Virus record (IMG/VR): IMGVR_UViG_3300048835_000776
Location: 1 to 22,913 of that record
Origin: a virus
Direction: 5' to 3' (one strand)
Length of the DNA: 22,913 bases
The number at the start of each line of letters is the position of its first letter. The first letter of the stretch is position 1. The translations under genes were made by a program, and so were the position numbers. Of this stretch, positions 1 through 6,514 are shown one piece after another. The notes below the pieces were generated by a model. The model saw nothing but the letters and a program-made list of their open reading frames with translations, did no database searches and was not told the DNA's origin.

Positions 1-53
1 ATATCGCACCCCTGAATCTCCCTCGGCTTCAGATGCCGCATCCGCCTACCCAT
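1..53 (-). CDS. Start of a late phage gene, cut by the window edge
   Basis: An ATG at 53-51 shares its first base with the tail-fibre stop codon (TGATG), the same kind of coupling used throughout this operon. The frame then stays open to the window edge and reads MGRRMRHLKPREIQGCD. A second in-frame ATG lies at 41-39. Only about 17 codons are visible, so no product can be assigned. By position it should be a late gene (tail assembly or structural) in the same leftward transcript. Confidence 0.5.
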   Translation of the reverse strand, partial: MGRRMRHLKPREIQGCD

Positions 54-1621
54 CACGCCACCCACTCGATCAGGACCGAATTCAAGAGCACGTCGCCGGA
101 CACGCCATCATCTCCGTGACCTGGCTGACGCGATATTTGCAAAAGCACGCGCGCACCTGCTGCGACTGTTCCTGCTGGTGTGATGGTCGCCGATGGTCCA
201 GTGCGGTGTTCATTGCCGATCGCGACTAGCACATCGCTGACGCCTTGTGCCGTGCCTACGGCCAGATCGCGCGAATCGCCGTCGCCGAAACAGATCGCCG
301 AGAGCTCAAAGCGAACGCCTTGTCCGGGGGTGCCTGCCACCGCGTCCCAGGCAATGTCGGCAATCCGCAGCGCGGTGTAACCGGCGGGCCACCAGGTCCA
401 ATAGTGAGCGTATTCGGCGCTACCCGGGTCGAAGGCCAACTGATCAACGTTGACTTTGTTTGTGCCGGTTTCCGAACCGTGGATGCCTGCGCCCGACGTG
501 ACTCGCGGAATCCATTCATTCGCGTCGATCGGCAGCAGGTTTGAGGCGCCACCACCACCCGCTGGATCGTCCTTCCACCCGCGCACTCCGCCTGCGTCGG
601 TACCGTAGGTCTTGTTCGCCCCTGGGCTCGCTGTGTCGTTGACCAGCGCCAGCGTGCGATCGGCCGTCATATCGCCGCCGCCGCTCAGTGAGTGCTGAGT
701 GCTGACGCTGCGCGCAGGCTGCACTGCGGTATCCGCCGTCGCGCCTTGAGCTGCCGTCGCGTATGCGGTGGCGGCCGTAGTGGCTGCGGTCCCGAGCTCG
801 AGCAGCGTGCGAATCGCCGCCGCCGTCGCAGCCACAAACACCTGACCGCCAACAGTGCCGGCACCCAGGTTGCCGCGCGCCGCCGCAGCGTCGACCAGGT
901 CGGACAGGTTGGAGGCCTTGGCCAGTTTGCCCGCCAGCGCGTTGGTGATCGTCGTGGCGAAATTCGGGTCATCACCCAGCGCCGCCGCCAGCTCATCGAG
1001 CGTATCGAGTGCGCCGGGTGCGCTGTTGAGCAGCGCGGCAATGGCGGCAGCCACGAACTCGGTCGATGCGATCTGCGTGGTAGACGTGCCCGCAGTCGCG
1101 GTCGGCGTGGTCGGCGTGCCGGCCAGCGCCGGCGACAGCAGCGGCGCGAGGAGTGCCAGGGCCGCAGACAGTCCGTCCACACCACTGATCGGATGCGCGC
1201 CGGCGGCGGCCGCGTGCGCCGCGTCGGCCGCGGTGGCGAAGGCGCGATCGCCGTGAGGGTCGGACGCCGCAACATGCGTCGCATCTGCTGCGGTCGCGAA
1301 CGCGCGATCGCCGTGCGGATCGGTGGCACCGGCGTGCGCCGCAACCGCATCCACCGCCGCGCCAGCCTGCTCCGCGTCGATGTTCGACCGGCCCTGGGTT
1401 TGCTGCGGCGCCGTCAGCGTCTGCGCGGTGTACAGCACCGCCGCACCAACGCCACCAGACTGGTCCTGCCAAGCGGTGTCGTTGTCGGCGTTGCTGACCT
1501 TCGCCAGCACCTGACCGGTGGTCCCGCCAACGGGCACGCCAGCGCCCTGCGGCCCAGCCGGCCCGAATCCCTCGGCCACCACAACGACGTTGTCGACAAC
1601 CCTGACCTCAAGCCCACTCAT
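53..1621 (-). CDS. Phage tail fibre / receptor-binding protein
   Basis: 522 residues. The start ATG at 1621 overlaps the stop of the preceding gene as ATGA, which rejects the longer upstream reading frame that has a shadow-like arginine-rich N-terminus. The N-terminal part has a short collagen-like GPAGPQGAG segment. It is followed by two near-identical 20-residue repeats around DPHGDRAFATAADA, then a stretch typical of the phage tail-fibre repeat family (TTQIASTEFVAAAIAALL followed by APGALDTLDELAAALGDDP). A Gly-rich hinge (GGGG) leads to a C-terminal domain of about 160 residues rich in beta-type and aromatic residues, probably the receptor-binding tip. Family knowledge says such proteins trimerise and decide host range. 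No chaperone gene is visible inside the window. Confident for the class, not for the receptor. Confidence 0.85.
   Translation of the reverse strand: MSGLEVRVVDNVVVVAEGFGPAGPQGAGVPVGGTTGQVLAKVSNADNDTAWQDQSGGVGAAVLYTAQTLTAPQQTQGRSNIDAEQAGAAVDAVAAHAGATDPHGDRAFATAADATHVAASDPHGDRAFATAADAAHAAAAGAHPISGVDGLSAALALLAPLLSPALAGTPTTPTATAGTSTTQIASTEFVAAAIAALLNSAPGALDTLDELAAALGDDPNFATTITNALAGKLAKASNLSDLVDAAAARGNLGAGTVGGQVFVAATAAAIRTLLELGTAATTAATAYATAAQGATADTAVQPARSVSTQHSLSGGGDMTADRTLALVNDTASPGANKTYGTDAGGVRGWKDDPAGGGGASNLLPIDANEWIPRVTSGAGIHGSETGTNKVNVDQLAFDPGSAEYAHYWTWWPAGYTALRIADIAWDAVAGTPGQGVRFELSAICFGDGDSRDLAVGTAQGVSDVLVAIGNEHRTGPSATITPAGTVAAGARVLLQISRQPGHGDDGVSGDVLLNSVLIEWVA
1217..1336 (-). repeat. Two tandem 60-bp coding repeats in the tail fibre
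   Basis: Two adjacent 60-bp units encode HAGATDPHGDRAFATAADAT and HVAASDPHGDRAFATAADAA. A decayed third unit (HAAAAGAHPI) follows at 1187-1216. The DNA of the DPHGDRAFATAADA cores is nearly identical, so the repeat arose by recent in-frame duplication and could change in copy number. Confidence 0.75.
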
Positions 1622-2013
1622 GCCGGCACCTTGGTTACTCGGGGGCGCGCGTTGATCGCGCCGTAGATCCAGTAGCGCACCGGCTCGGTATCGCCAGCCT
1701 CGCTGATGCGCACGTCGTACCACCACTGGCGCGGCCGGCCGTTGAGCGGCAGGTCCTCGGTCACCGTGTTCGGCACCCGAATCCGGATCCAGCCGTCGGC
1801 GTCGGTGGTGACGCGACCATCCACAGTGCTCGCCTGCGCCAGCAGCGTGGCGTCGTCGCGCTCCTCGGTGCGGATCTGGAAGTGCACCACCAGGCCGACC
1901 GCGCTGCGCGGCAGCCCGTCGCCATCCGGCGCCGCCGGGTTGTACGCCCGCAGCACCAGGTCAAACGTCGCGCCCTGGCGCAGGTCGCGGTCGAGGCGCG
2001 CGCTCTGGCTCAC
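1618..2013 (-). CDS. Tail/baseplate adaptor protein (BppU-like N-terminal fold)
   Basis: 131 residues from a GTG at 2013 that overlaps the previous stop (GTGA). It reads SQSARLDRDLRQGATFDLVL, then a beta-rich body ending in YWIYGAINARPRVTKVPA. The pattern of an initial 'RGD/RQG-x-TF' strand, a central DG-x-I-x-I strand and a closing strand ending in '-RPRVT' resembles phage upper-baseplate/tail adaptor proteins that connect a fibre to the tail. It lies directly upstream of the fibre gene, which fits. The family assignment is from pattern memory and is moderate. The function as a fibre attachment protein is inference. Confidence 0.6.
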   Translation of the reverse strand: MSQSARLDRDLRQGATFDLVLRAYNPAAPDGDGLPRSAVGLVVHFQIRTEERDDATLLAQASTVDGRVTTDADGWIRIRVPNTVTEDLPLNGRPRQWWYDVRISEAGDTEPVRYWIYGAINARPRVTKVPA

Positions 2014-2219
2014 GGCGCCCCCTCGATGGCCGCGCACGGCGTGCAATGCCGCGCGGCCGGAATCACCTGCAGGCGACCACCCGGAATCGACTCGCCGCAG
2101 CGCTCGCAATGGGTGACGCCGCTGGGAACCATCAGCGCGGCCGCGTTGGCGCGCGCCAGGTCGATGCAGTCATCCCGCGTGACCTGTTCCTGTCGCTGGG
2201 CGCGATCAACAATGTTCAC
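2010..2219 (-). CDS. TraR/DksA-type C4 zinc-finger protein
   Basis: 69 residues starting from GTG at 2219, overlapping the Rz1 stop as GTGA. The C-terminal half carries C-x2-C (CERC) and C-x2-C (CTPC), separated by 17 residues including GESIPGGRL, the signature of the DksA/TraR zinc finger. The N-terminal helix lacks the long coiled coil of full DksA, so this is a TraR-sized protein. Known members bind the secondary channel of RNA polymerase and alter promoter choice. A copy within the lysis/tail operon is common in Mu-like phages. Its acidic tip residues are not evident, so activity is uncertain. Confidence 0.85.
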   Translation of the reverse strand: MNIVDRAQRQEQVTRDDCIDLARANAAALMVPSGVTHCERCGESIPGGRLQVIPAARHCTPCAAIEGAP

Positions 2220-2554
2220 TGCTGCGGCTCACTCGCTGGCAGCGTGGCAATCGCGGACTTGTCCGCATTGCAGGAATCCAGCTGCTCGGACTCAGCACGG
2301 CAGAGCGCCTCAAGCTGGCGGTTGCAGATCACGGCGTTGCCCTCGGCGTCGACGCACAGCGGCGCCGGCTTCGCCGCGTGCGGCGTCGGTTCGGTCAGTT
2401 CGGCCGGCACCGCCACGTACTGCGTCGGCCCCGGCACGCGGACGATCTGCGGCTCAGCGAGCTGGATCTGCGGGCGCAGTGCCGAGCAACTCGTCAGAGA
2501 GAGCGCGGCACACAGCAGCATCAGCCCAAGCCCTACAGTCAGATTTCGTTTCAT
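2216..2554 (-). CDS. Rz1: Rz1-like outer-membrane spanin lipoprotein
   Basis: 112 residues. The N-terminus has two basic residues, a hydrophobic stretch and a lipobox LTSC at residues 20-23, so Cys23 should be lipidated and the mature chain is about 90 residues. The start lies inside the upstream Rz gene in another frame, an overlap of about 100 nt, the classic spanin arrangement. A proline-containing segment (ELTEPTPHAAKPAP) follows. It is longer than lambda Rz1 and has four extra cysteines in its C-terminal half, which may form disulfides. The role is the outer-membrane subunit of the spanin complex that fuses the membranes at the last step of lysis. Confidence 0.8.
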   Translation of the reverse strand: MKRNLTVGLGLMLLCAALSLTSCSALRPQIQLAEPQIVRVPGPTQYVAVPAELTEPTPHAAKPAPLCVDAEGNAVICNRQLEALCRAESEQLDSCNADKSAIATLPASEPQQ

Positions 2555-2939
2555 AGATCCTCCGGATCACTTCTTCGCGCATCGCGCGCTCGCCCTCCGC
2601 GGCCTTCCGCGCGCGGTCCCGCTGGCGCAGCGCCTGCTGGTACACCTGGTCAATCCGCTGGTGCTCACCGCGACACGCGTGCAGCTCATCGCCCAGCAAG
2701 CCGACCGTGGTGTTGACGCGCGCATTCGTCTCAGCACAGATGCCGATCTGCGCGGCGCCATGCGCCTCCGATGCCGCCAGCTTGGTGCTCAGATCCAGCG
2801 CCACTCGCGCCGTGCCGCGGAATTGCTGGTAGTTCACGAACACCGACAGCACCAACAGCGCGGCCAGCACCAGGCATGCGACAGCCAGCGCGCCGACCAA
2901 CTTGGCGCCACCGGTGGCGATCAGGCGGTCACCGAGCAT
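2454..2939 (-). CDS. Rz: Rz-like inner-membrane spanin
   Basis: 161 residues. A transmembrane segment spans about residues 13-36, followed by a charged, mostly helical periplasmic part (residues 40-145) of heptad-like character with several cysteines. The start ATG overlaps the previous gene by 11 nt, and Rz1 starts within the last third in another frame. This N-in/C-out shape with an embedded Rz1 is diagnostic of the i-spanin role. The sequence itself is not close to lambda Rz, so the call rests on topology and overlap. Confidence 0.75.
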   Translation of the reverse strand: MLGDRLIATGGAKLVGALAVACLVLAALLVLSVFVNYQQFRGTARVALDLSTKLAASEAHGAAQIGICAETNARVNTTVGLLGDELHACRGEHQRIDQVYQQALRQRDRARKAAEGERAMREEVIRRIYETKSDCRAWADAAVCRALSDELLGTAPADPAR

Positions 2940-3531
2940 CGCCGACCACCTGCCAGGCAGATGCCCAAGTAGTGGGCGTTTCTGCCCAAGTGATCGGGCT
3001 CACGTCACAGCGTTTGGCCAGCTCGATAGATTCGACGATCAGCGCCTTCTGGTCTTTGACCAGCTGATCGAACTCCTGGAGCGCATCGACAAGGCCCGCA
3101 TTGGCCGATTTGCAGACTGCGAAGCTCCTTTTCTCCGCTTCGGCCGCTTCCTCCGCGTCGACGGCACGCTGGAGCGCGACGTAAACCTCGCGCTCCTGTT
3201 CTTCGAAAAGCTTCTGTGCGTCGCCATCGGCCTCAAGTGTCGCCGTCCAGAAGGCTTCAAGGGCGGTCAGCTGCTTGTGCAGATCTTGGAGGTCCTCTTC
3301 CAGGACTTCGTTCGTCCGCCCCAGTTCAAAGTTCAGCTCACGCTGGTCAGCAAGGGACGCAGTGGTCTCCGCAAGCTGCCGCTCCTGCCACACCACGACG
3401 GCCAACAGGCACACCAGCGCCAACCCAAACGCCAAACCCGTGAGGCGCCACATTTTTGCCAGGCGCTCCGCGCGTTCCGCGCGCAGTCGCAGCGCCTGAG
3501 TATCGAGATACTGATTCACGTGCCCGTACAC
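2929..3531 (-). CDS. Membrane-anchored coiled-coil protein of the lysis cassette
   Basis: 200 residues from GTG at 3531, preceded at six bases by GGGGAG. An alternative ATG at 3549 has no ribosome site. About 28 mostly charged helical residues precede one transmembrane segment (LTGLAFGLALVCLLAVVVW), then a long acidic coiled coil runs to about residue 165. There are two cysteines near the C-terminal end. The topology is the same as an i-spanin, yet the bona fide spanin pair lies just downstream, so this is a second spanin-like protein or a regulator of holin or endolysin. I do not recognise a family. Confidence 0.7.
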   Translation of the reverse strand: MYGHVNQYLDTQALRLRAERAERLAKMWRLTGLAFGLALVCLLAVVVWQERQLAETTASLADQRELNFELGRTNEVLEEDLQDLHKQLTALEAFWTATLEADGDAQKLFEEQEREVYVALQRAVDAEEAAEAEKRSFAVCKSANAGLVDALQEFDQLVKDQKALIVESIELAKRCDVSPITWAETPTTWASAWQVVGDAR

Positions 3532-4280
3532 GTCGCACTCCCCGGCCATCCGGCCGCGATGTAGAGGGGTTCAAGGCTCAGCAAAATGCGGCGCGGGTAG
3601 TCCCGGTTCTCCCGGTACGCCCATGCCGCGCGCTTGGAATGAAGTTCCACGTGATCGAACCACCGGGCACGATCGGCTCCCTTAGCCGACGCCCACTTTC
3701 GATCGCGGTTGAGCCATCCCAAGCCACCGTTGTAGGCACTCAGCGTCATCGCCCAGCGATCACAGGGCGTGGCCGTGTCGGCCAGCTGGCGGTGCAGGTG
3801 CCGCATGTAGCAGGCCTGGGCGCGAATCGACCAGCGCGCATCCCATACGTTCGGCGCACCAAGATCAGCGCACACGCCCGGAATCCACGCAGCCGTTGCC
3901 GGCGTGAACTGCGCCAGCCCCTGCGCGAATGGTGATTGCGCGTCAGCGCGCCAGTGAGACTCCTGGTGCAGTTGTGCAGCCAGCAGTGCCACCGGCGCAT
4001 CGAGACCGAATCGACCAACCGCCTCGCGCTCCAGCAACTTGGCAAAGCCGTCGGCACGCACGGGAATACGCTGGCCAGCAGTCGCCGCATCACACGGCGA
4101 CGAGATCAGAACGCCAAAAGCCAGCAGCGCGACTGACGCCAAGTCCAGCCACCAAAGGCAGAACAACGCATCTTCGGCTGCGTCGTCTTCGCCCTCGAAC
4201 CAACGTCTCACAGAGGGCACGAACTCGATCGCAAGCCGCACCGCGATGCAAACCAGCGCGATGAACGCGAACAACTTCAC
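3516..4280 (-). CDS. Lytic transglycosylase (SLT family) endolysin
   Basis: 254 residues from GTG at 4280, overlapping the holin stop as GTGA. Longer ORF extensions upstream are out-of-frame readings of the holin. Two hydrophobic segments (about residues 2-19 and 40-60) precede a soluble-lytic-transglycosylase domain. QLHQES places the catalytic glutamate at residue 107, GLAQFTP is at 121-127 and AYNGG at 182-186, all standard SLT motifs in the right order. The enzyme cleaves the MurNAc-GlcNAc bond with 1,6-anhydro formation. The N-terminal membrane segments suggest an anchored or signal-anchor-release type endolysin rather than one released by the holin alone. Confidence 0.88.
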   Translation of the reverse strand: MKLFAFIALVCIAVRLAIEFVPSVRRWFEGEDDAAEDALFCLWWLDLASVALLAFGVLISSPCDAATAGQRIPVRADGFAKLLEREAVGRFGLDAPVALLAAQLHQESHWRADAQSPFAQGLAQFTPATAAWIPGVCADLGAPNVWDARWSIRAQACYMRHLHRQLADTATPCDRWAMTLSAYNGGLGWLNRDRKWASAKGADRARWFDHVELHSKRAAWAYRENRDYPRRILLSLEPLYIAAGWPGSATCTGT

Positions 4281-4615
4281 AGCGTCCACCCGGCGGCCAA
4301 CATGCCAAAGCCGATGCAGATCGCCCGCGCGTTGATCGCATTGCCGCGGGCGATGCCCTGCAGCTTCTGCGGGTCGCCGATCGGAATCAGCAGGCTGCCG
4401 AACAGGTTGCCGCTGAACGCCCCGAGCGCCAGTCGGCAAAGGATCCACACCGCGATCGCGGCGCGCTCCGGCGCGATCATCCAGACGACGATCAGGCACA
4501 GAACGAACAGCCCGAGCACGGGCCATCCGGTCATGAACTCGTGAACTGCCGCCTCGGTTGGCGACAACGGAATCGGCGCCTCACCCTGCGCCTGGCCCTC
4601 GCGCTGCTCTCCCAT
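4277..4615 (-). CDS. Putative holin (three membrane segments)
   Basis: 112 residues. A polar N-terminal tail of about 28 residues is followed by hydrophobic segments at about 31-48, 51-77 and 95-112. It is the first gene of the lysis cassette, four bases overlapped with the transglycosylase. Its size, segment count and position fit a class I holin. There is no recognisable family motif, so the function is by context. Its ribosome site (GGGG) sits in one arm of a hairpin at 4619-4644. Confidence 0.65.
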   Translation of the reverse strand: MGEQREGQAQGEAPIPLSPTEAAVHEFMTGWPVLGLFVLCLIVVWMIAPERAAIAVWILCRLALGAFSGNLFGSLLIPIGDPQKLQGIARGNAINARAICIGFGMLAAGWTL

Positions 4616-4618
4616 CGC

Positions 4619-4644
4619 TGCACCCCGGTGTTGTGACGGGTGCA
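4619..4644 (-). promoter_or_regulatory. Hairpin over the holin ribosome-binding site
   Basis: A perfect 7-bp inverted repeat, TGCACCC (4619-4625) and GGGTGCA (4638-4644), has a 12-nt loop and ends three bases before the holin ATG. On the minus-strand mRNA the arm next to the start contains GGGGTGCA, which includes the only purine-rich ribosome site. If it folds, it would mask holin translation. No T-run follows, so it is not a terminator. Confidence 0.45.
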
Positions 4645-4679
4645 GCGTCGCTGATAGGTGCGGCTAGGGTCTTGTGACG
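4627..4679 (-). promoter_or_regulatory. 12-bp direct repeats upstream of the late operon
   Basis: GGTGTTGTGACG (4627-4638) and GGTCTTGTGACG (4668-4679) differ at one base and start 41 bp apart, close to four helical turns. They sit in the only gap between the RexB-like gene and the holin, where a late promoter should lie. A 7-bp inverted repeat CTGATAG (4651-4657)/CTATCAG (4693-4699) overlaps the region. I see no good -35/-10 pair, which would fit an activator-dependent late promoter. That role is inference. Confidence 0.4.
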
Positions 4680-4695
4680 TCGGTCGAAGAGGCTA

Positions 4696-5154
4696 TCAGT
4701 GGCTTCGAATCACAAGACCTGCAACCGGGAGCAGACTGACGACGGTAAGGCCCATTCCGCAGAACACCAAAGCCACGGGAACAGTAAGTGCCGGGCCCGA
4801 CAGCGCGCCATCAAGGGTGAACATCACAATCGCCGAGCAAAACGATAGGAGCAAAACCAGAATCGTAACAACTGACGTGATCGCAATCGGCCACACATAG
4901 TCTGCCTCCCGGAACTTAGCCATCGCCTTGCTGTTGGCGATCGACATCACCACCGGATAGATGGCAGCCAGCAACGCGACACACGCGAATGCTGTTCCCG
5001 CAATGGTGCTCGCGAGGTCAGCCACCCGATCGTGAGCTATCGAAGCCTGGGGGTACCACTTCCGCGCCGCCAGGAACACCAGAATTCCAGGAAGAATCCC
5101 GAGAAAAATATTCAAGCCGCTCAGCGTGAGCCGCCGCATCCACGAGCTTCGCAT
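4696..5154 (-). CDS. rexB: RexB-like four-helix membrane protein
   Basis: 152 residues from ATG at 5154, preceded by GGGGGAG at four bases. Lambda RexB is 144 residues. Four hydrophobic segments lie at about 14-31, 47-71, 87-112 and 122-149. The first loop and second helix (AHDRVADLASTIAGT, residues 40-54) and the cytoplasmic loop AKFRE (79-83) line up with lambda RexB as I remember it (AHRDGLGATLSSYAGT and AKIRE), and the third helix ends in a similar LSF. Known RexB is an inner-membrane channel that depolarises the cell when RexA senses infection. The start lies inside the RexA-like gene in another frame. The alignment is from memory and not computed. Confidence 0.8.
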   Translation of the reverse strand: MRSSWMRRLTLSGLNIFLGILPGILVFLAARKWYPQASIAHDRVADLASTIAGTAFACVALLAAIYPVVMSIANSKAMAKFREADYVWPIAITSVVTILVLLLSFCSAIVMFTLDGALSGPALTVPVALVFCGMGLTVVSLLPVAGLVIRSH

Positions 5155-6016
5155 TGAACTCCCCCAGCACTTCATGAAGCCGCACGTTGGCCGACTGACG
5201 TGCCAACATCGCATTCGATATGCCCGCTTCCTTGACGTTCCCAATCGTATCCGCGAGTTGCCCTTTCGACATCAGGTACAAGTCACGCATCGAGTCGTTT
5301 GCCGCCACCCGCGCACGAGCCTCCAGATCGACAAGACCCTCTTCGCCCATAGCCACGATGTCCTGAAGCATCTGTTTCGGGCCATCCTTGACCTTCGTCC
5401 TGCTTTGTACCGCGTTGGGGGTGATGGTCACGCTGAACGAGCCAATGTCGTACGTACCAAGGTCGGTTCCGCCTGACAGCTGCTCCACCCAGCTCCGCAG
5501 GAGGGGGTGCCTCACGTCCAGTTTCAATTCAATTGCACCGACGCTGTGCAGGCTCGCGATCTTCGCCCTCGGGAATTCGTCCATCAACGGCTCCATCTGG
5601 AACGTCAGAGGGATCCGAAGCTGGTCAAGGATCTGCTGCACATACTGCAAAACCTGAGAGACCCTTGGGGAAAGCAGCTTAGTGCCGAGAGCAATATGGG
5701 TTGGGAACACCCCCAAGTACGAACCAAAGCCAAGATGGTCCGTTGCGGCCAACATGGACGAAAGGTCATGAACTGAAATCTGCGTCCCGCTCTGGACCCG
5801 CTTAACGATCTCGCCCTTTCGCGTTTGCACGAGAAGTAGGAACGGCGAGTTCATTAGGGCCGAAACCAAGAACTCGTCGCCAACCTTGACCGAGAGTTTC
5901 TGGGACACGCTGGCAAAGCGATCAAAGCTGCGGAGCAACGGGCTTACATCTGCCCGTAGTCGAAGTGCAGGATCGGATGTCGGTGAGAAGTAGTACCCAA
6001 AATAGGCAACGCGCAT
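5018..6016 (-). CDS. rexA: RexA-like abortive-infection sensor
   Basis: 332 residues. The ATG at 6016 shares a base with the previous stop (TAATG) and has a strong GGAGGT seven bases upstream. Compared with lambda RexA (279 residues, recalled), colinear matches include FLLLVQTRKGEIVKRV, the LGFGSYLG region (residues 95-102), MEPLM (141-145), and YLMSKGQL (247-254, YLSEKGHL in lambda). Known RexA is a cytoplasmic DNA-binding sensor that activates RexB. The last 28 or so residues (after EYF at 302-304) are polar and glycine-rich, with no counterpart in RexA. They are read from the same DNA as the first RexB helix. GC content is visibly lower than in the early operon (31 of 60 at 5641-5700 against 45 of 60 at 12001-12060), suggesting separate acquisition. 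Confidence 0.8.
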   Translation of the reverse strand: MRVAYFGYYFSPTSDPALRLRADVSPLLRSFDRFASVSQKLSVKVGDEFLVSALMNSPFLLLVQTRKGEIVKRVQSGTQISVHDLSSMLAATDHLGFGSYLGVFPTHIALGTKLLSPRVSQVLQYVQQILDQLRIPLTFQMEPLMDEFPRAKIASLHSVGAIELKLDVRHPLLRSWVEQLSGGTDLGTYDIGSFSVTITPNAVQSRTKVKDGPKQMLQDIVAMGEEGLVDLEARARVAANDSMRDLYLMSKGQLADTIGNVKEAGISNAMLARQSANVRLHEVLGEFNAKLVDAAAHAERLEYFSRDSSWNSGVPGGAEVVPPGFDSSRSGG

Positions 6017-6492
6017 TACACGACCTCCGGATTAGAACGCAAAGGAACGCGATCGGATCTATTTCGCGACCAAAGAAGCGCAAGGACCCAAAGCAACGAG
6101 GCAACTCCGACCGGACCACCGGCCGCAAACACCACATCACCAAACGGCATTCCCGCACGCAGCTGCAGAAAACCAAAGGCCACGTTGAAGCACGCCGCAG
6201 CAAGCAACAGCGCCGCCACGATGTTCAGCGGCATCACCCATCGCCCCATCGCGCGCAACTCACGCCGCGCCCGATCCCGCACCAGGTCCGCCCCGCAGCA
6301 CGGGCAGCTGGCCGCGCACTTGGCGACGGTCCAGCCGCACACCGCGCACGGCCCTGACCGGGTCGCGTCGAGCGTGCGCGCCAGCAAACGCTCCGCGAAC
6401 TCGCAGCGCTGCTGCACCAGGTGCAGGTTCTCGATGTGCGTGTAGTCGCGGCCGGCGACAGAGTTGTGTTGCCCACGTACGTCAATACTCAT
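6016..6492 (-). CDS. Zinc-ribbon membrane protein with a VAGRD motif, coupled to rexA
   Basis: 158 residues from ATG at 6492 (GGGG at seven bases). The N-terminus reads IDVRGQHNSVAGRDYTHI, a short motif also found in the repressor of this phage. A zinc ribbon follows (CAVC at 49-52 and CPCC at 63-66), a basic helix, and then two transmembrane segments (about 86-109 and 119-141). The stop overlaps the rexA start (TAATG), so translation of the two is probably coupled. I know no family for the whole protein. The zinc ribbon ahead of two membrane helices would suit a membrane-tethered sensor or partner of the Rex pair, which is inference. Confidence 0.8.
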   Translation of the reverse strand: MSIDVRGQHNSVAGRDYTHIENLHLVQQRCEFAERLLARTLDATRSGPCAVCGWTVAKCAASCPCCGADLVRDRARRELRAMGRWVMPLNIVAALLLAAACFNVAFGFLQLRAGMPFGDVVFAAGGPVGVASLLWVLALLWSRNRSDRVPLRSNPEVV

Positions 6493-6514
6493 CACGCGCC
6501 CCTGGTGATTGGAT

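Noticed and set aside
692-1666. Plus-strand ORF of 324 codons
   Set aside because: Arginine-rich shadow of the tail fibre gene, which shows known fibre repeats on the other strand.
4696-6016. One split gene in place of rexA and rexB
   Set aside because: The RexB part has its own ribosome site and start, and its length and landmarks match separate RexB; kept only as an alternative in the findings.
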